Notes: generated from the sequence alone by a model not told the origin. Positions 1-9,613 are shown, numbered from the stretch's first letter. The stretch: DNA of 64,000 bases from Arsenophonus apicola (GCF_020268605.1 NZ_CP084222.1:682001-746000), one strand, 5' to 3'. Made by a program: numbers and translations.

Positions 1-1
1 G

Positions 2-391
2 ATACCAAATGATTGTCTGATTCTAACTTTAGCTTGTGGTAAATATCGTTTTAATAAATTGGATTTTGGTAAAATAGCAGGCTTACCACGCTTAATAGAT
101 GTGGGGCAATGTAATGATGCCTATTCGGCAATTATTCTGGCCATCAAATTGGCGAAAAAATTAGCCTGTAGTGTGAATGATCTACCGCTATCCCTGGTTT
201 TTTCCTGGTTTGAACAAAAAGCAATTGCTATTCTACTTACCTTGCTGTCATTTGGAATAACTAATATTGTCATTGGCCCAACTACACCGGCTTTCTTGAC
301 GTCAGATTTGCTCGCTATCCTAAAGAAAAAATTTGGTTTAAGAAAAATCACTAACGTAAAACTGGATATGCAGCAATTGCTATGTACTTAA
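2..391 (+). CDS. hcp: Hydroxylamine reductase / hybrid cluster protein Hcp, C-terminal part (cut by window start)
   Basis: The frame is open from base 2 to TAA at 389-391 and gives the last ~129 residues of a hybrid-cluster protein. Hcp reduces hydroxylamine or nitric oxide in the cytoplasm with a [4Fe-4S] and a hybrid [4Fe-2S-2O] cluster. Three ligand motifs are visible: Cys in ACGKYRFNK, Cys in DVGQCNDAYSAI, and the Glu/Lys pair in WFEQKA, which correspond to the C-terminal hybrid-cluster ligands of the family. The protein ends at the usual place, so the 3' end looks intact; the rest lies before the window. In E. coli the NADH oxidoreductase gene hcr follows hcp; no hcr is visible downstream. 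TTG at 59 is internal, not a start. Confidence 0.9.
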   Translation: MPNDCLILTLACGKYRFNKLDFGKIAGLPRLIDVGQCNDAYSAIILAIKLAKKLACSVNDLPLSLVFSWFEQKAIAILLTLLSFGITNIVIGPTTPAFLTSDLLAILKKKFGLRKITNVKLDMQQLLCT

Positions 392-1237
392 AAATAAATA
401 ATAGCAATATTAGCATGTTGTTGATAAATGCACTCCCATCCCATAACTCAAGAAATATCATATGTGGTTGGGAGCTGTTGTTACTTTTATCGGCACTGTT
501 GCAAGCTTTGGTCGCTGATAATCTTCCTTACAATTTAATCAATGGTACTGAGCATATTTGTTTTAGAGATCGATACTTTACTGGCAACATCGTTCTTTGA
601 GCGGTACGCCGCAACTGTCAATATAGCATCATCTATCACGAATTACCGAAGATGCAGGCGCTACACAAAGCTATGGCAGAACGAATCTATATAACCATAC
701 CTTGAATAAAGTAAGGCTGGTGAACAGCGTTTTATAATGTAATCCGCTGTGATTGCCCAGAAGTGCTGCCATATTCATATTTGCAACCGTGATCTTTTTA
801 TTAATCAATTATTTTATTCATATACCTATTATTCATAATATCCTGTTGCCCTATTTAATTTTTATTATCCATCTATATTTAAAAATTTTTTATAAAAAAA
901 TAATTAAAATTACAAATATTGCATTTAAGCTATTAATATATTTAGTTCACTAAATTAATTCAATAAAGCGTGTATTTAATACCTTCGTCAAAGCAGATAA
1001 ATAATGATAAGGTGGAAACGGGTATAATAAATATCATTTAATTAAAGTAATACAAAAATAGCAATACTTTAAAATAAATAATCAAATTAGGTAAAAACTC
1101 TATCCATTAATTTTTATCAATTGACTAATAAACAATTCAAGCTTTTTACAACAGAATATCAGCAAACTATCAATAAGTTACCATACAGTATAAATATAAA
1201 ATTAATATACTAAAACTATTTTTGAGGATAAAAACAG
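392..1237. other. Intergenic stretch, no supported gene
   Basis: Short open frames exist at 382-600 and 753-953 but neither resembles a known family. The second is AT-driven, low-complexity and hydrophobic. The segment 600-720 is less AT-rich than its surroundings and may be an old coding remnant, but I cannot name it. From about 880 the sequence matches the leader of the second Gly/Asn-rich gene near 3210 and belongs to the tandem duplication. Confidence 0.5.
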
Positions 1238-2266
1238 ATGAAATTAATCTATAAACTAATACCTCTTCTTATGGTAAACATAGCATGGGCTAATGATATA
1301 ATACCCGACCATATTGGAGACAATTATGTCCATTTTGCTGGCGCCGCGACGATAAAATCAAATATGCCGATTGGTACCAGAATTATTGGCCCTCTTGAAG
1401 GACAGATGAGCACTAAAGTTCATGGCAGCTGCCCTAGAAACAATATTCGTATATTAGTAAGAACAAGTGATTATAATAGCTATGTCGATACTTATAATGG
1501 TAACAAAGTTTATGCTACTGGAACGCCAGGAATTGGTTATGCAATAAACGATTATCAACTAAATACAGCTGATCGCGATCGTTGGTTTATGTGGGGAATG
1601 GTAAGAAAAAACACTAAATTTGTAGCTGGCCAAATGGGTGCCTATGCAGGAGTTAGTTTTTATAAAACTGGTGATATTCAACCTGATGCCACCATTACAA
1701 ATTTTAATATGGCAAAATTTTACTTACGCTGTCTTAATAGCGGACCAAGCCGTCTTATGGCTACCTTAAAATTTGTTGGCCGATTAACAATGAAAGTCGA
1801 GCAAGATAATAACGGTGGTTCCAACAATGGCGGTTCGAACAATGGTGGCTGGAATAAAGGCGGACAAGGAGGTAATGGCAACAATAGTGGTTCGAACAAC
1901 GGTGGCTGGAATAATGGCGGACAAGGCGGTAATGGCAACAATAGTGGTTCGAACAACGGTGGCTGGAATAATGGCGGACAAGGCGGTAATAACAACAATA
2001 GTGGCCCGAACAATGGCGGACAAGGCGGTAATAACAACAATAGTGGCCCAAACAATGGCGGACAAGGCGGTAATAACAACAATAGTGGCCCGAACAATGG
2101 CGGACAAGGCGGTAATAGCAACAATAGCGATTCGAACAATGGTGGACAAAGCGGTAATAACAATAATGGCGATTCGAACAATGGTGGACAAAAAGATAAT
2201 ACTCCAAATAACAATAATAACAACAATAGTAACAGCAATAATAGCAACATTTGGCCAACTCATTAA
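1238..2266 (+). CDS. Secreted protein with pilin-like N-terminal domain and Gly/Asn-rich repeat tail, paralogue 1
   Basis: 342 residues. A signal peptide (about residues 1-18, MKLIYKLIPLLMVNIAWA, cleavage after AWA) precedes a ~170-residue folded domain with two cysteines (GSCPRNN and FYLRCLN) that could form one disulfide. Segments such as GTPGIGYAIN and ATLKFVGRLTMKVE recall chaperone-usher pilin or adhesin domains; this is a weak resemblance, not an identification. From about residue 185 the chain is a low-complexity tail of NNGGWNNGGQGGN and GGNNNNSGPNNGGQ units. ATG 1238 follows gaggata about 10 bases upstream, a fair ribosome site. A hairpin terminator follows. There is no chaperone or usher gene in the window. 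The paralogue at 3533 shares the N-terminal domain almost unchanged, so the domain seems to be under constraint. Function unknown; export is well supported. Confidence 0.8.
   Translation: MKLIYKLIPLLMVNIAWANDIIPDHIGDNYVHFAGAATIKSNMPIGTRIIGPLEGQMSTKVHGSCPRNNIRILVRTSDYNSYVDTYNGNKVYATGTPGIGYAINDYQLNTADRDRWFMWGMVRKNTKFVAGQMGAYAGVSFYKTGDIQPDATITNFNMAKFYLRCLNSGPSRLMATLKFVGRLTMKVEQDNNGGSNNGGSNNGGWNKGGQGGNGNNSGSNNGGWNNGGQGGNGNNSGSNNGGWNNGGQGGNNNNSGPNNGGQGGNNNNSGPNNGGQGGNNNNSGPNNGGQGGNSNNSDSNNGGQSGNNNNGDSNNGGQKDNTPNNNNNNNSNSNNSNIWPTH
1864..2140 (+). repeat. In-frame minisatellite coding the Gly/Asn/Gln tail (57-bp and 42-bp units)
   Basis: 57-bp units (19 residues, GGNGNNSGSNNGGWNNGGQ) are followed by about three 42-bp units (14 residues, GGNNNNSGPNNGGQ) starting near 1982. 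Adjacent units are almost identical at the DNA level and unit lengths are multiples of three, so copy-number changes would keep the frame. Confidence 0.85.
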
Positions 2267-2326
2267 TAAATAGAATAATGATAAAAACTATTTAATAAAA
2301 AAAATAACATTTTATAAAATTATTTT

Positions 2327-2370
2327 CAGTGGAGTTTTCACTATAACTCCACTGCTATTACTGTTTTTTT
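2327..2370 (+). terminator. Rho-independent terminator after paralogue 1
   Basis: A perfect 10-bp stem, cagtggagtt (2327-2336) with aactccactg (2345-2354), has an 8-base loop and is followed by a T7 run at about 2364-2370. The same hairpin occurs at 4579-4606. Confidence 0.85.
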
Positions 2371-3532
2371 ATTTATATATTTTTCGTTGACCAATGGCTT
2401 TCAATTTTACAAAATCGAAATCTTACCTATTGCGAATAACAGAGCGCGCGCCATTTATTGCTATTAAGCAATAATAAATCTATTACATAAAGATTCAGAC
2501 TTTAAAATATAAACCCAGACATATTTTTTATATCAATAACTCAATTAGCAGTATTCCTTCATCATATTCAGGTATACTTTTTATAATAGTTATTTTAATT
2601 TATGAACCAATGTTGTTGTTTTATTTTATATTTTGTTAAGTTCACTATGCATATCGTCATCTTAAGCCAGCTTAGAAAAAATTTAGTTAAATTTAATAAA
2701 TTTCACTTAAGAAAAAAATGATAAAACCAAAAAATTTCAGTAGTTGTATGGGCTATCGCTACTTTTTCAATCGATACAATTTATCGCATAAATGATTATC
2801 GAATGCAACGATTGAAAATACCAAGGCAAATAGGATAATTAATCGATCATGTTAAGCTATTCAGTTTTGAAGCCCAGAGAGCTAATTGCCCAATGCAGTT
2901 GCTCTAAAAGATAAAAAATACCATCGGGACAACCTCTCCTTTGTCTAATACTTGCCTTCCCTCGATACCTTAATTAAACCTTCTCAGGCTAAAATGTAGC
3001 TGATAAATAACATTTTCAACTTTGTATTCTTTGAGACAGACAAAAGGCAATTCAAGCTTCTATTTACAATAATGCCGGCTAAGTTATCGCTATTTCCTTA
3101 CCAATGACGATAACTTCATTGTTCTCACTTTCATTATTATTAAAATTTAGTAAATTGTTTTTATTACCAATTGCTATTTAAAGAAAATTTTTTCTAAAAA
3201 AACTTATTATAAATATTAAATTTAAGCTATCAATACATTTAATTCACTAAATTAATTCAATAAAGCGTGTATTTAATGCCTTCGTCAAAGTAGATAAATG
3301 ATGATAAGGTGGAAATGGGTATAATAAATATCATTTAATTAAAGCAATGCAAAAATAGCAATACTTTAAAATAAATAATCAAATTAGATAAAAAACTCTA
3401 TTCATTAATTTTTCTCTCTTAATAATCTATTCAAGCTTTTTTACAACAGAATATCAGCAAACTATTAATAAGTTACCACAAGTTATAAATATAAAATTAA
3501 TACACTAAAACTATTTATGAGGATAAGAACAG
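2371..3532. other. Intergenic stretch between the two paralogues
   Basis: There is no intact gene. A minus-strand frame at 2857-2975 reads a peptide containing GCPDGIFYLLEQLHWAISS that looks like protein rather than AT noise, but it has no start and I do not recognise it; it may be a remnant. From about 3210 the sequence is the duplicated leader of the next gene. Confidence 0.5.
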
Positions 3533-4519
3533 ATGAAATTAATATATAAACTAATCCCTCTCTTTATGGTAAACATAGCATGGGCTAATGATATAATACC
3601 CGACCACCTAGGAGAAAATTATGTCCATTTTGCTGGCGCAGCGACGATAAAATCAAATATGCCGATTGGTACCAGAATTATTGGCCCTCTTGAAGGACAG
3701 ATGAGCACTAAAGTTCATGGCAGCTGCCCTAAAAACAATCTTCGTATATTAGCAAGAACAAGTGATTATAATAGCTATGTCGATATTTATAATGGTAACA
3801 AAGTTTATGCTACTGGAACGCCAGGAATTGGTTATGCAATAAACGATCATCAACTAAGTACAGCTGATCACGATTGGTGGTCTATGTGGGGAATGGTAAG
3901 AAATAACACTGAATTTGTAGCTGGCGAAATGGGTGCCTATGCAGGAGTTAGTTTTTATAAAACTGGTGATATTCAACCGGATGCCACCATTACAAATATT
4001 AATTTGGCAAAATTTTACTTACGTTGTCTTAATAGCGGGCCAAGTCGTCTTATGGCTACCTTAAAATTTGTTGGCCGATTAACAATAAAAGTTGAGCAAG
4101 ACAATAACAATGGTTCGAACAATGGCAGCTGGAATAATGGCGGACAAGGCGGTGGTAACAATAATGGCGGTTCGAACAATGGCGGCTGGAATAATGGCGG
4201 ACAAGGCGGTAATGGCAACAATAGTGGTTCGAACAACGGTGGCTGGAATAATGGCGGACAAGGCGGTGGTAACAATAATGGCGGTTCGAACAATGGCGGC
4301 TGGAATAATGGTGGACAAGGCGGTAATAACAACAATAGTGGCCCGAACAATGGCGGACAAGGCGGTAATAGCAACAATAGCGGTTCGAACAATGGAGGAC
4401 AAAGCGGTAATAGGAACAATAGCGGTTCGAATAATGGTGGACAAAAAGATAATAATCCAAATAATAATAACAACAACAATAGTAATAGCAATAATAGCAA
4501 CATTTGGCCGACTCATTAA
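3533..4519 (+). CDS. Secreted protein with pilin-like N-terminal domain and Gly/Asn-rich repeat tail, paralogue 2
   Basis: 328 residues. It has the same signal peptide (MKLIYKLIPLFMVNIAWA) and two-cysteine domain as the gene at 1238, differing at about two dozen positions (for example HLGENY for HIGDNY, and DWWSMWGMV for DRWFMWGMV). The tail differs in repeat number and order: here GGGNNNGGSNNGGWNNGGQ units alternate with GGNGNNSGSNNGGWNNGGQ, and there is one GPNNGGQ unit instead of three. ATG 3533 is preceded by tgaggata. The C-terminal sequence NSNNSNIWPTH is shared, so both tails end in a conserved peptide. The mature domain and both cysteines are kept, so both copies probably make protein. 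Role unknown; a surface or matrix protein is the simplest reading, by inference. Confidence 0.8.
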   Translation: MKLIYKLIPLFMVNIAWANDIIPDHLGENYVHFAGAATIKSNMPIGTRIIGPLEGQMSTKVHGSCPKNNLRILARTSDYNSYVDIYNGNKVYATGTPGIGYAINDHQLSTADHDWWSMWGMVRNNTEFVAGEMGAYAGVSFYKTGDIQPDATITNINLAKFYLRCLNSGPSRLMATLKFVGRLTIKVEQDNNNGSNNGSWNNGGQGGGNNNGGSNNGGWNNGGQGGNGNNSGSNNGGWNNGGQGGGNNNGGSNNGGWNNGGQGGNNNNSGPNNGGQGGNSNNSGSNNGGQSGNRNNSGSNNGGQKDNNPNNNNNNNSNSNNSNIWPTH

Positions 4520-4578
4520 TAAATAAAATAATGATAAAAACTATTTAATAAAAAAATAACATTTTATAAAATAATTTT

Positions 4579-4606
4579 CAGTGGAGTTTTCACTATAACT
4601 CCACTG
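4579..4606 (+). terminator. Hairpin terminator after paralogue 2
   Basis: Same perfect 10-bp stem and 8-base loop as at 2327-2354. The following T tract is poorer (tactgatcatttta), so it may be weaker than copy A. Confidence 0.65.
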
Positions 4607-4913
4607 CTATTACTGATCATTTTATATATTTTTCTCAAATCAAAGCACTAGCTGCTGTTATTATTACTATAATCTTTATCTTTATTATTAAAACCCAAAA
4701 TAATTGGCTATCTTGTTAGTCAAAATAAAATATCATTTAATAATACTTCTTAACTAGTGTAAATCTGGTAACGCATTTTCAACAATCACTTAAGAGCAAT
4801 AATATTTTTGTTGCAATTATCTGTATTTCGTTTAATGTTCAAAAAATTATCAGTCGCCCAAAACCTGATAATGAAAATAATACCCAACACCTTACGTTTG
4901 AAAAACCAAATTG
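4607..4913. other. Intergenic stretch, nothing recognised
   Basis: AT-rich sequence between the second repeat-tail gene and eptC. No small gene and no convincing Shine-Dalgarno site before the eptC start at 4914. Confidence 0.5.
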
Positions 4914-6641
4914 ATGAGCATAAATTATATGTTTAATTCTTCACCAAGTAAAAAAAATAACTTGGTAGCCTTTATCTGGTTACTTGTCTTTTTTCTCTAT
5001 TTTTCTACGGTTATTCAGATCATTGTAGTAACAACCGGTCAAAGTAATACCATTGGGCTAAGAGATTCTCTTTTATACAGCACTGTTTGGCTTATTCCAG
5101 CCCTGTTTTTTTCTCGCCATATTAAATTGGTTACCGCTATTATAGGCTTTATTCTTTGGCTATCCTCTGCGATCGCCTTGGCCTATTATATTGTTTATGG
5201 CCAACAATTTTCACAAAGTGTCATGTTTATCATGTTTGAAACAAACACACATGAAGCTAGTGAATTCTTAACGCAATATTTAAGTATTAAAGTTATCGCA
5301 ACCCTATTGCTTTATACGCTAATCGCTATTTTTTTATGGACACGCATAAAACCTGTTCATATATCCGTTTCTGCTAAACTTTTATTGTCAACGATTATTA
5401 TTGGTATTCTTTTTGGCGCCCCTTTTTACAAAAAAGTTATCAAATCAAACGGTGATCTTGATGATCTCATGCCATATTTAAATGCGAGAATGGCTTATGC
5501 TGCCCCTTGGCAATTTATTAGTGGTTATTTTCTCTATCAGAATCAGCTGATGAATATGGAGGCTATCTTAACCAACAATGCTAAAATTCCTCCATTAAAA
5601 AATTTGATTGATAACAATGGTTCTACGCCAAGAACATTAGTGTTGATCATTGGTGAGTCGACCAGCCGAGGCCGCATGAGTTTATAGGGCTATGGCCGTA
5701 AAACAACACCACAACTAGACGCGTTAGCAGCACAATACCCTAATAATTTAAAAGTATTCACCGATGTGGTTACTTCACGCCCTTACACTATCGAAGTGTT
5801 ACAACAAGCATTAACTTTCGCCGATCAATTACAACCCGAACTTTATAAAACGCATCCCTCGTTAATGAATATGATGAAGCAAGCGGGTTATAAAACTTTC
5901 TGGATCACCAATCAACAAACTATAACTCAGCGTAATACGATGTTAACTGCGTTTTCACGTCAGACGGATAAACAATATTACCTGAACAACGATATGGCGC
6001 AAAGTTCACGGCAATATGACACATCGGTGCTAACTCCATTCCAGGAGGTATTAAAAGATCCCGCTGAGAAAAAATTTATTGTTGTCCATTTACTTGGCAC
6101 TCATATGAAATATGCCTATCGCTATCCTAAAAATGAGGGGATATTTGATAATAAAACAGATACTATGCCGGCTAATCTTAGCAAAAGTGAACAAGCCGAT
6201 TATAACGACTATGATAGTGCACAACACTTCAACGATAAGGTCGTGGCAACGCTAATTAAAGATTTTGCTGCATCTAACGAAAACGGTTTTTTAGTCTATT
6301 TTTCTGATCATGGAGAAGAAGTTTTTGACACACCGCCATATCATATATTAGGTCGTAATGAAGCAGCACCAACGCGCCCTATGTATGAGATCCCTTTTAT
6401 TATCTGGCAATCACCGCAATGGCTTAATGCTCATCACCACCATTTAGATAACATGGTAAATAGACCCTATAGTATTATGCATTTGATCCACACTTGGTCA
6501 GATTTAGCCGGACTTGAATATGATGGATTTGATGCCAGCAAAAGCGTCATTAACAAAAATTTTCTGCCTGCCCCACGTTACATTGGTGATCCTTATAATA
6601 AACAACAACCACTAACAACTTATGATCAACTAAAAAAATAG
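4914..6641 (+). pseudogene. eptC: Phosphoethanolamine transferase EptC/CptA, interrupted by one in-frame amber codon
   Basis: One frame runs from ATG 4914 to TAG 6641 (575 codons; E. coli EptC/CptA has 577 residues) with a single TAG at 5685-5687. The E. coli protein reads RGRMSLYGYPRETTP where this one reads RGRMSL-stop-GYGRKTTP, so a Tyr codon became TAG by one base change. The family moves phosphoethanolamine from phosphatidylethanolamine to lipopolysaccharide core in the inner membrane. The N-terminal half has about five membrane segments; the periplasmic sulfatase-fold half keeps the nucleophile in GEST (just before the stop), VTSRPYTIEVLQQALTF, HLLGTH and FSDHGEEVFDTPPYH. Everything after the stop is still well conserved, so the lesion is recent, suppressed, or a sequence error. 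Without readthrough the product ends after the nucleophile and would lack most of the catalytic domain. TTG 4911 is in frame but ATG is preferred. Confidence 0.92.
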
Positions 6642-6654
6642 TCCTTTCATTCAT

Positions 6655-6677
6655 TCCCCTGGTTAATTATCAGGGGA
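6655..6677 (+). terminator. Possible terminator hairpin after eptC
   Basis: A 7-bp stem, tcccctg (6655-6661) with cagggga (6671-6677), lies 13 bases after the stop codon. No T run follows, so this is weak. Confidence 0.4.
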
Positions 6678-7290
6678 TAACACCGCTAATCATAAGATTT
6701 AAAGATAAAAATCATATTCATAACCAAATTTAAACTGACTAATTTTTAGACAAGATTATAGTGGCGTACTTTTGTTTAAGATATCAATTAATTAATAACT
6801 AAAAAGCTAAATTATTAGTTAATAATGGCAAAAATAGTCGTATCCCCGCTATTACTAGAGCATTTTATTAATTAAATAAACTAATAATATCAGCTCGTTA
6901 ATTCACAAAATTTAAAATTATTCATTAAATTATATGGTTTGTTCACTTTAATGCTGTTATGGTTATCATTCTACATTGTAGGATTGCATAGCATATCAAA
7001 ATGCTAATGTGTTTAATGCTTAATGGTATGAATTATTTTGAACATGTAATTTAACACTTAATTAAATAACAAATAATCAATATAAACATTCACTTAACTT
7101 GATACTAATCATGTATCTAAACCAGAATATTGTATCAATTTCGATAAAAACAAATCGATATTATTTCTCATTTTAAATGCATTTATTTAACAAAATTAAA
7201 GGATGACTTAAATAATAACACTGAAATACTAATTCAGGCTTTGTTAAATAATATGAGATCTAATACCAGCCTGACAAAAACGGAATCATT
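6678..7290. other. Intergenic stretch before the symporter gene
   Basis: Very AT-rich with no coding signal found. It presumably holds the promoter of the gene at 7291; I could not pick a -35/-10 pair over the background of AT-rich matches. Confidence 0.5.
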
Positions 7291-8586
7291 ATGAAATCGA
7301 AAAGTTTAACTACTTGGATTATTATAGGCCTGATCACCGGGATAATCGTTGGATTTGCATTAAATTCACTTACCAGTACAGAAGTAACAACGAGCTACGC
7401 TAAAAATATTTCAATCATTACCGATATTTTTTTGCGTTTGATAAAAATGATCATTGCACCATTGATTATTTCAACACTGATCGTCGGGATCGCCAAAATG
7501 GGTGATGCCAAAACATTGGGGCGGGTTTTCTCAAAAACGTTGTTACTGTTCATGGTCGCCTCTTTCATTTCAATTACCGTTGGTCTGGTTATTGTTAATA
7601 TTCTTACACCAGGAGCAGGTATTAATTTCGTGGCAAATAGCAGTTCAGCGGTGACAAATATCGCACCTACGACCTTTTCTTTGCACAATTTTATTGCTCA
7701 CGCCATACCTACCAGCATTATTGATGCGATGTCGCGTAATGAGATTTTACAGATTGTAATTTTCTCAATTTTTATGGGATGTAGCTTATCTGCTATAGGT
7801 AAAAAAGGTGAACCGATTATTAAAATTCTGGATTCACTGGTTTACGTAATGTTAAAGCTGACAAGCTACGTTATGCTTTTTGCCCCTATTACCGTTTTTG
7901 CCGCTATCTCCGCCATGATTGCTGAACGCGGATTAGGTGTACTGATCAGTACTAGCATTTTTATGGGAGAATTTTACTTTACTCTAGCATTACTGTGGGT
8001 GATCTTAATTGGAGTATCGGTGTTAATCGTTGGCCCATGCATTTTACGCTTAGTTAAACACATTATGGAACCCGCCTTACTCGCTTTTACTACTTCAAGC
8101 TCTGAAGCCGCTTTCCCTGGTACTTTAGAAAAACTGGAAGAGTTTGGTATTTCTAATAAGATTGCTAGCTTTGTTTTACCCATTGGTTATTCATTTAACC
8201 TTGTAGGTTCAATGGCTTATTGCTCATTTGCAGTTATCTTTATCGGTCAAGCATGTAATATCCATTTAAGTATGGGTGAACAAATCACGATGCTGTTGAT
8301 TTTAATGCTGACATCTAAAGGTATGGCCGGCATACCGCGGGCATCTTTGGTCGTTATTGCAGCGACACTAACCCAATTTAATATTCCAGAAGCTGGCTTA
8401 ATTTTATTAATGGGCATTGATCCTTTCTTAGATATGGGACGTTCAGCAACCAATGTCATGAGTAATGCCATGGGTGCAGCACTTGTTGGTCGTTGGGAAG
8501 GTGAACACTATGGTGACGGATGCCGAGGCACACCGAAAGAAAAGTCTGATGATTTTTTTACTGATAAAATCAGTTTGAAATCTTAA
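7291..8586 (+). CDS. Dicarboxylate/amino acid:cation symporter (DAACS family, GltP/DctA-like)
   Basis: 431 residues, a full-length member of the sodium- or proton-coupled glutamate/dicarboxylate transporter family in the inner membrane. Visible family signatures are the first helices (TWIIIGLITGIIVGFAL), the RLIKMIIAPLIISTLIVGI segment, the re-entrant-loop serine motif TTSSSEAAFP (about residues 269-278), the NLVGSMAY segment of helix 7, and the DPFLDMGRSATNVMSNAMGA motif of helix 8 that coordinates substrate and cation. The substrate cannot be fixed from sequence: glutamate, aspartate or C4-dicarboxylates are all possible. It stands alone, flanked by long AT-rich gaps, with no partner genes. 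For a host-dependent bacterium it would import host carbon and nitrogen sources (inference). The frame is intact, unlike several neighbours. Confidence 0.88.
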   Translation: MKSKSLTTWIIIGLITGIIVGFALNSLTSTEVTTSYAKNISIITDIFLRLIKMIIAPLIISTLIVGIAKMGDAKTLGRVFSKTLLLFMVASFISITVGLVIVNILTPGAGINFVANSSSAVTNIAPTTFSLHNFIAHAIPTSIIDAMSRNEILQIVIFSIFMGCSLSAIGKKGEPIIKILDSLVYVMLKLTSYVMLFAPITVFAAISAMIAERGLGVLISTSIFMGEFYFTLALLWVILIGVSVLIVGPCILRLVKHIMEPALLAFTTSSSEAAFPGTLEKLEEFGISNKIASFVLPIGYSFNLVGSMAYCSFAVIFIGQACNIHLSMGEQITMLLILMLTSKGMAGIPRASLVVIAATLTQFNIPEAGLILLMGIDPFLDMGRSATNVMSNAMGAALVGRWEGEHYGDGCRGTPKEKSDDFFTDKISLKS

Positions 8587-8624
8587 TAGCAGGTAATATT
8601 CTCCAGCAAAATAGAACAATAAGA

Positions 8625-8640
8625 CGCGCCGATCAGCGCG
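8625..8640 (+). terminator. Weak hairpin after the symporter gene
   Basis: A GC-only 5-bp stem, cgcgc with gcgcg, has a 6-base loop and is followed by gcttattgattt. The T tract is poor. Confidence 0.35.
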
Positions 8641-8952
8641 GCTTATTGATTTAAGATACAATACGACTGATTGATTTGAAGTAATCATTCATACCACTCA
8701 TGAAGGATTATCTATTATCATTTTAGCACAATTACTTATGCTAATTTTTTTTCATTCCTCTAATTCTCATCTATGCTTAATGAATAATGAACATAAGCTA
8801 CAGAGTTATACATATCAAGTTGTTATGTTGTTAAAATCTTATATCCTGTCTTATGTCTTTATTCAAAAGATGTATCTATAATGTTAAAGTCTTTTTTATT
8901 GATTATATACTTATTTATGATCGTCCATGAATATAGAGAAAGGAACCTATTA
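8641..8952. other. Intergenic stretch before the lipoprotein gene
   Basis: AT-rich. An in-frame ATG at 8881 would add 24 residues to the lipoprotein but would bury its signal peptide, so this part is treated as non-coding leader. Confidence 0.5.
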
Positions 8953-9477
8953 ATGAACAAAAAAATTCTAAGTATGCTCATCTTGGCGGGTATAATAACT
9001 GCTGTTACTGGCTGTGATGAATCGCCTAAAGTCGACGATGCCATCCAACAAACCAAGGAGAGTGCTGAACAAATAAAACAGGCGGGTGCAGATAAAGCCA
9101 AACAAGTGGTGGATGAGGCAAAAGAAGCTGCGACCGATATAAAAAATAAAGCCACTGAAGAAGCTGATAAACTATCAACTAAAGCAGATCAATTAAAAGA
9201 AGCAACCCAACAAAAAACATCTGAGTTACAGCAAAATATTTCAGATAAAGCGACTGAAGTCACAAATCAAGCAAAAGAGAAAGCAACTCAGGTTAAAGAA
9301 GGGTTTAATTCTGAAGTACAGACATTATCTGATAAAGCGGCAGCGGCGAAAGAGGATATAACAAATAAAGCAGCAGCGGCTAAAGAGGATATAACAAATA
9401 AAGCAAACGCATTAAGCGAAAGTGCTAAAGAAAAAGCGGCTAGCATGCAACAAAATACTCAACCACCAAAACAATAA
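8953..9477 (+). CDS. Ala/Lys-rich repeat lipoprotein
   Basis: 174 residues from ATG 8953, chosen because it puts a type II signal peptide (MNKKILSMLILAGIITAVTGC, lipobox AVTGC, lipidated Cys near residue 21) at the N-terminus and has aaagga about 9 bases upstream. The mature part is a long, highly charged, Ala/Lys/Glu/Asp/Gln-rich helix built of ~11-residue periods such as KEAATDIKNKATEEADKLS. It includes a near-perfect tandem of AAAAKEDITNK. This composition resembles amphipathic-helix proteins (LEA-like or apolipoprotein-like), which bind membranes or protect proteins on stress; that is inference. No enzyme domain is present. A strong terminator follows, so it is probably monocistronic. The second residue after Cys is Glu, not an Asp inner-membrane retention signal, so outer-membrane sorting is likely. 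Confidence 0.8.
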   Translation: MNKKILSMLILAGIITAVTGCDESPKVDDAIQQTKESAEQIKQAGADKAKQVVDEAKEAATDIKNKATEEADKLSTKADQLKEATQQKTSELQQNISDKATEVTNQAKEKATQVKEGFNSEVQTLSDKAAAAKEDITNKAAAAKEDITNKANALSESAKEKAASMQQNTQPPKQ

Positions 9478-9586
9478 AATTCAATTAGTTCAATGAAAGA
9501 AAAGAAAATATTGTTAAAAATTAATTGTAGCCAAAACCATTAAAAATAAAAATAATATTGTTATTACACTTCCTTCTAACCTGATA

Positions 9587-9613
9587 AGGCCAGTACATCT
9601 GGCCTCTTTTTTT
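9587..9613 (+). terminator. Rho-independent terminator after the lipoprotein gene
   Basis: A perfect 7-bp stem, aggccag (9587-9593) with ctggcct (9599-9605), has a 5-base loop and is followed by ctttttttaa. Confidence 0.88.

Larger units (their letters stand above)
880..2357 (+). repeat. Tandem duplication, copy A (leader + gene + terminator)
   Basis: About 350 bases of leader, a Gly/Asn-rich gene and its terminator are repeated at about 3210-4606. The leaders share long near-identical runs (for example the stretch around aagcgtgtatttaat), both Shine-Dalgarno regions read gaggata, and the terminators are the same. The two start codons are 2,295 bases apart. The intervening ~850 bases are not duplicated. 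Boundaries are approximate. Confidence 0.85.
3210..4606 (+). repeat. Tandem duplication, copy B
   Basis: Second copy of the leader-gene-terminator unit described for about 880-2357. Differences are scattered substitutions, small indels in the leader, and a different repeat composition in the gene tail. The drift suggests an old duplication. Confidence 0.85.

Noticed and set aside
1720..2263. Minus-strand and frame-shifted frames with Leu-rich, Cys/Tyr-rich or Ile/Val-rich repeats opposite the Gly/Asn tail (also at 4015-4526)
   Set aside because: The periodic DNA keeps all frames open; only the +1238 and +3533 frames have a signal peptide, ribosome site and terminator.
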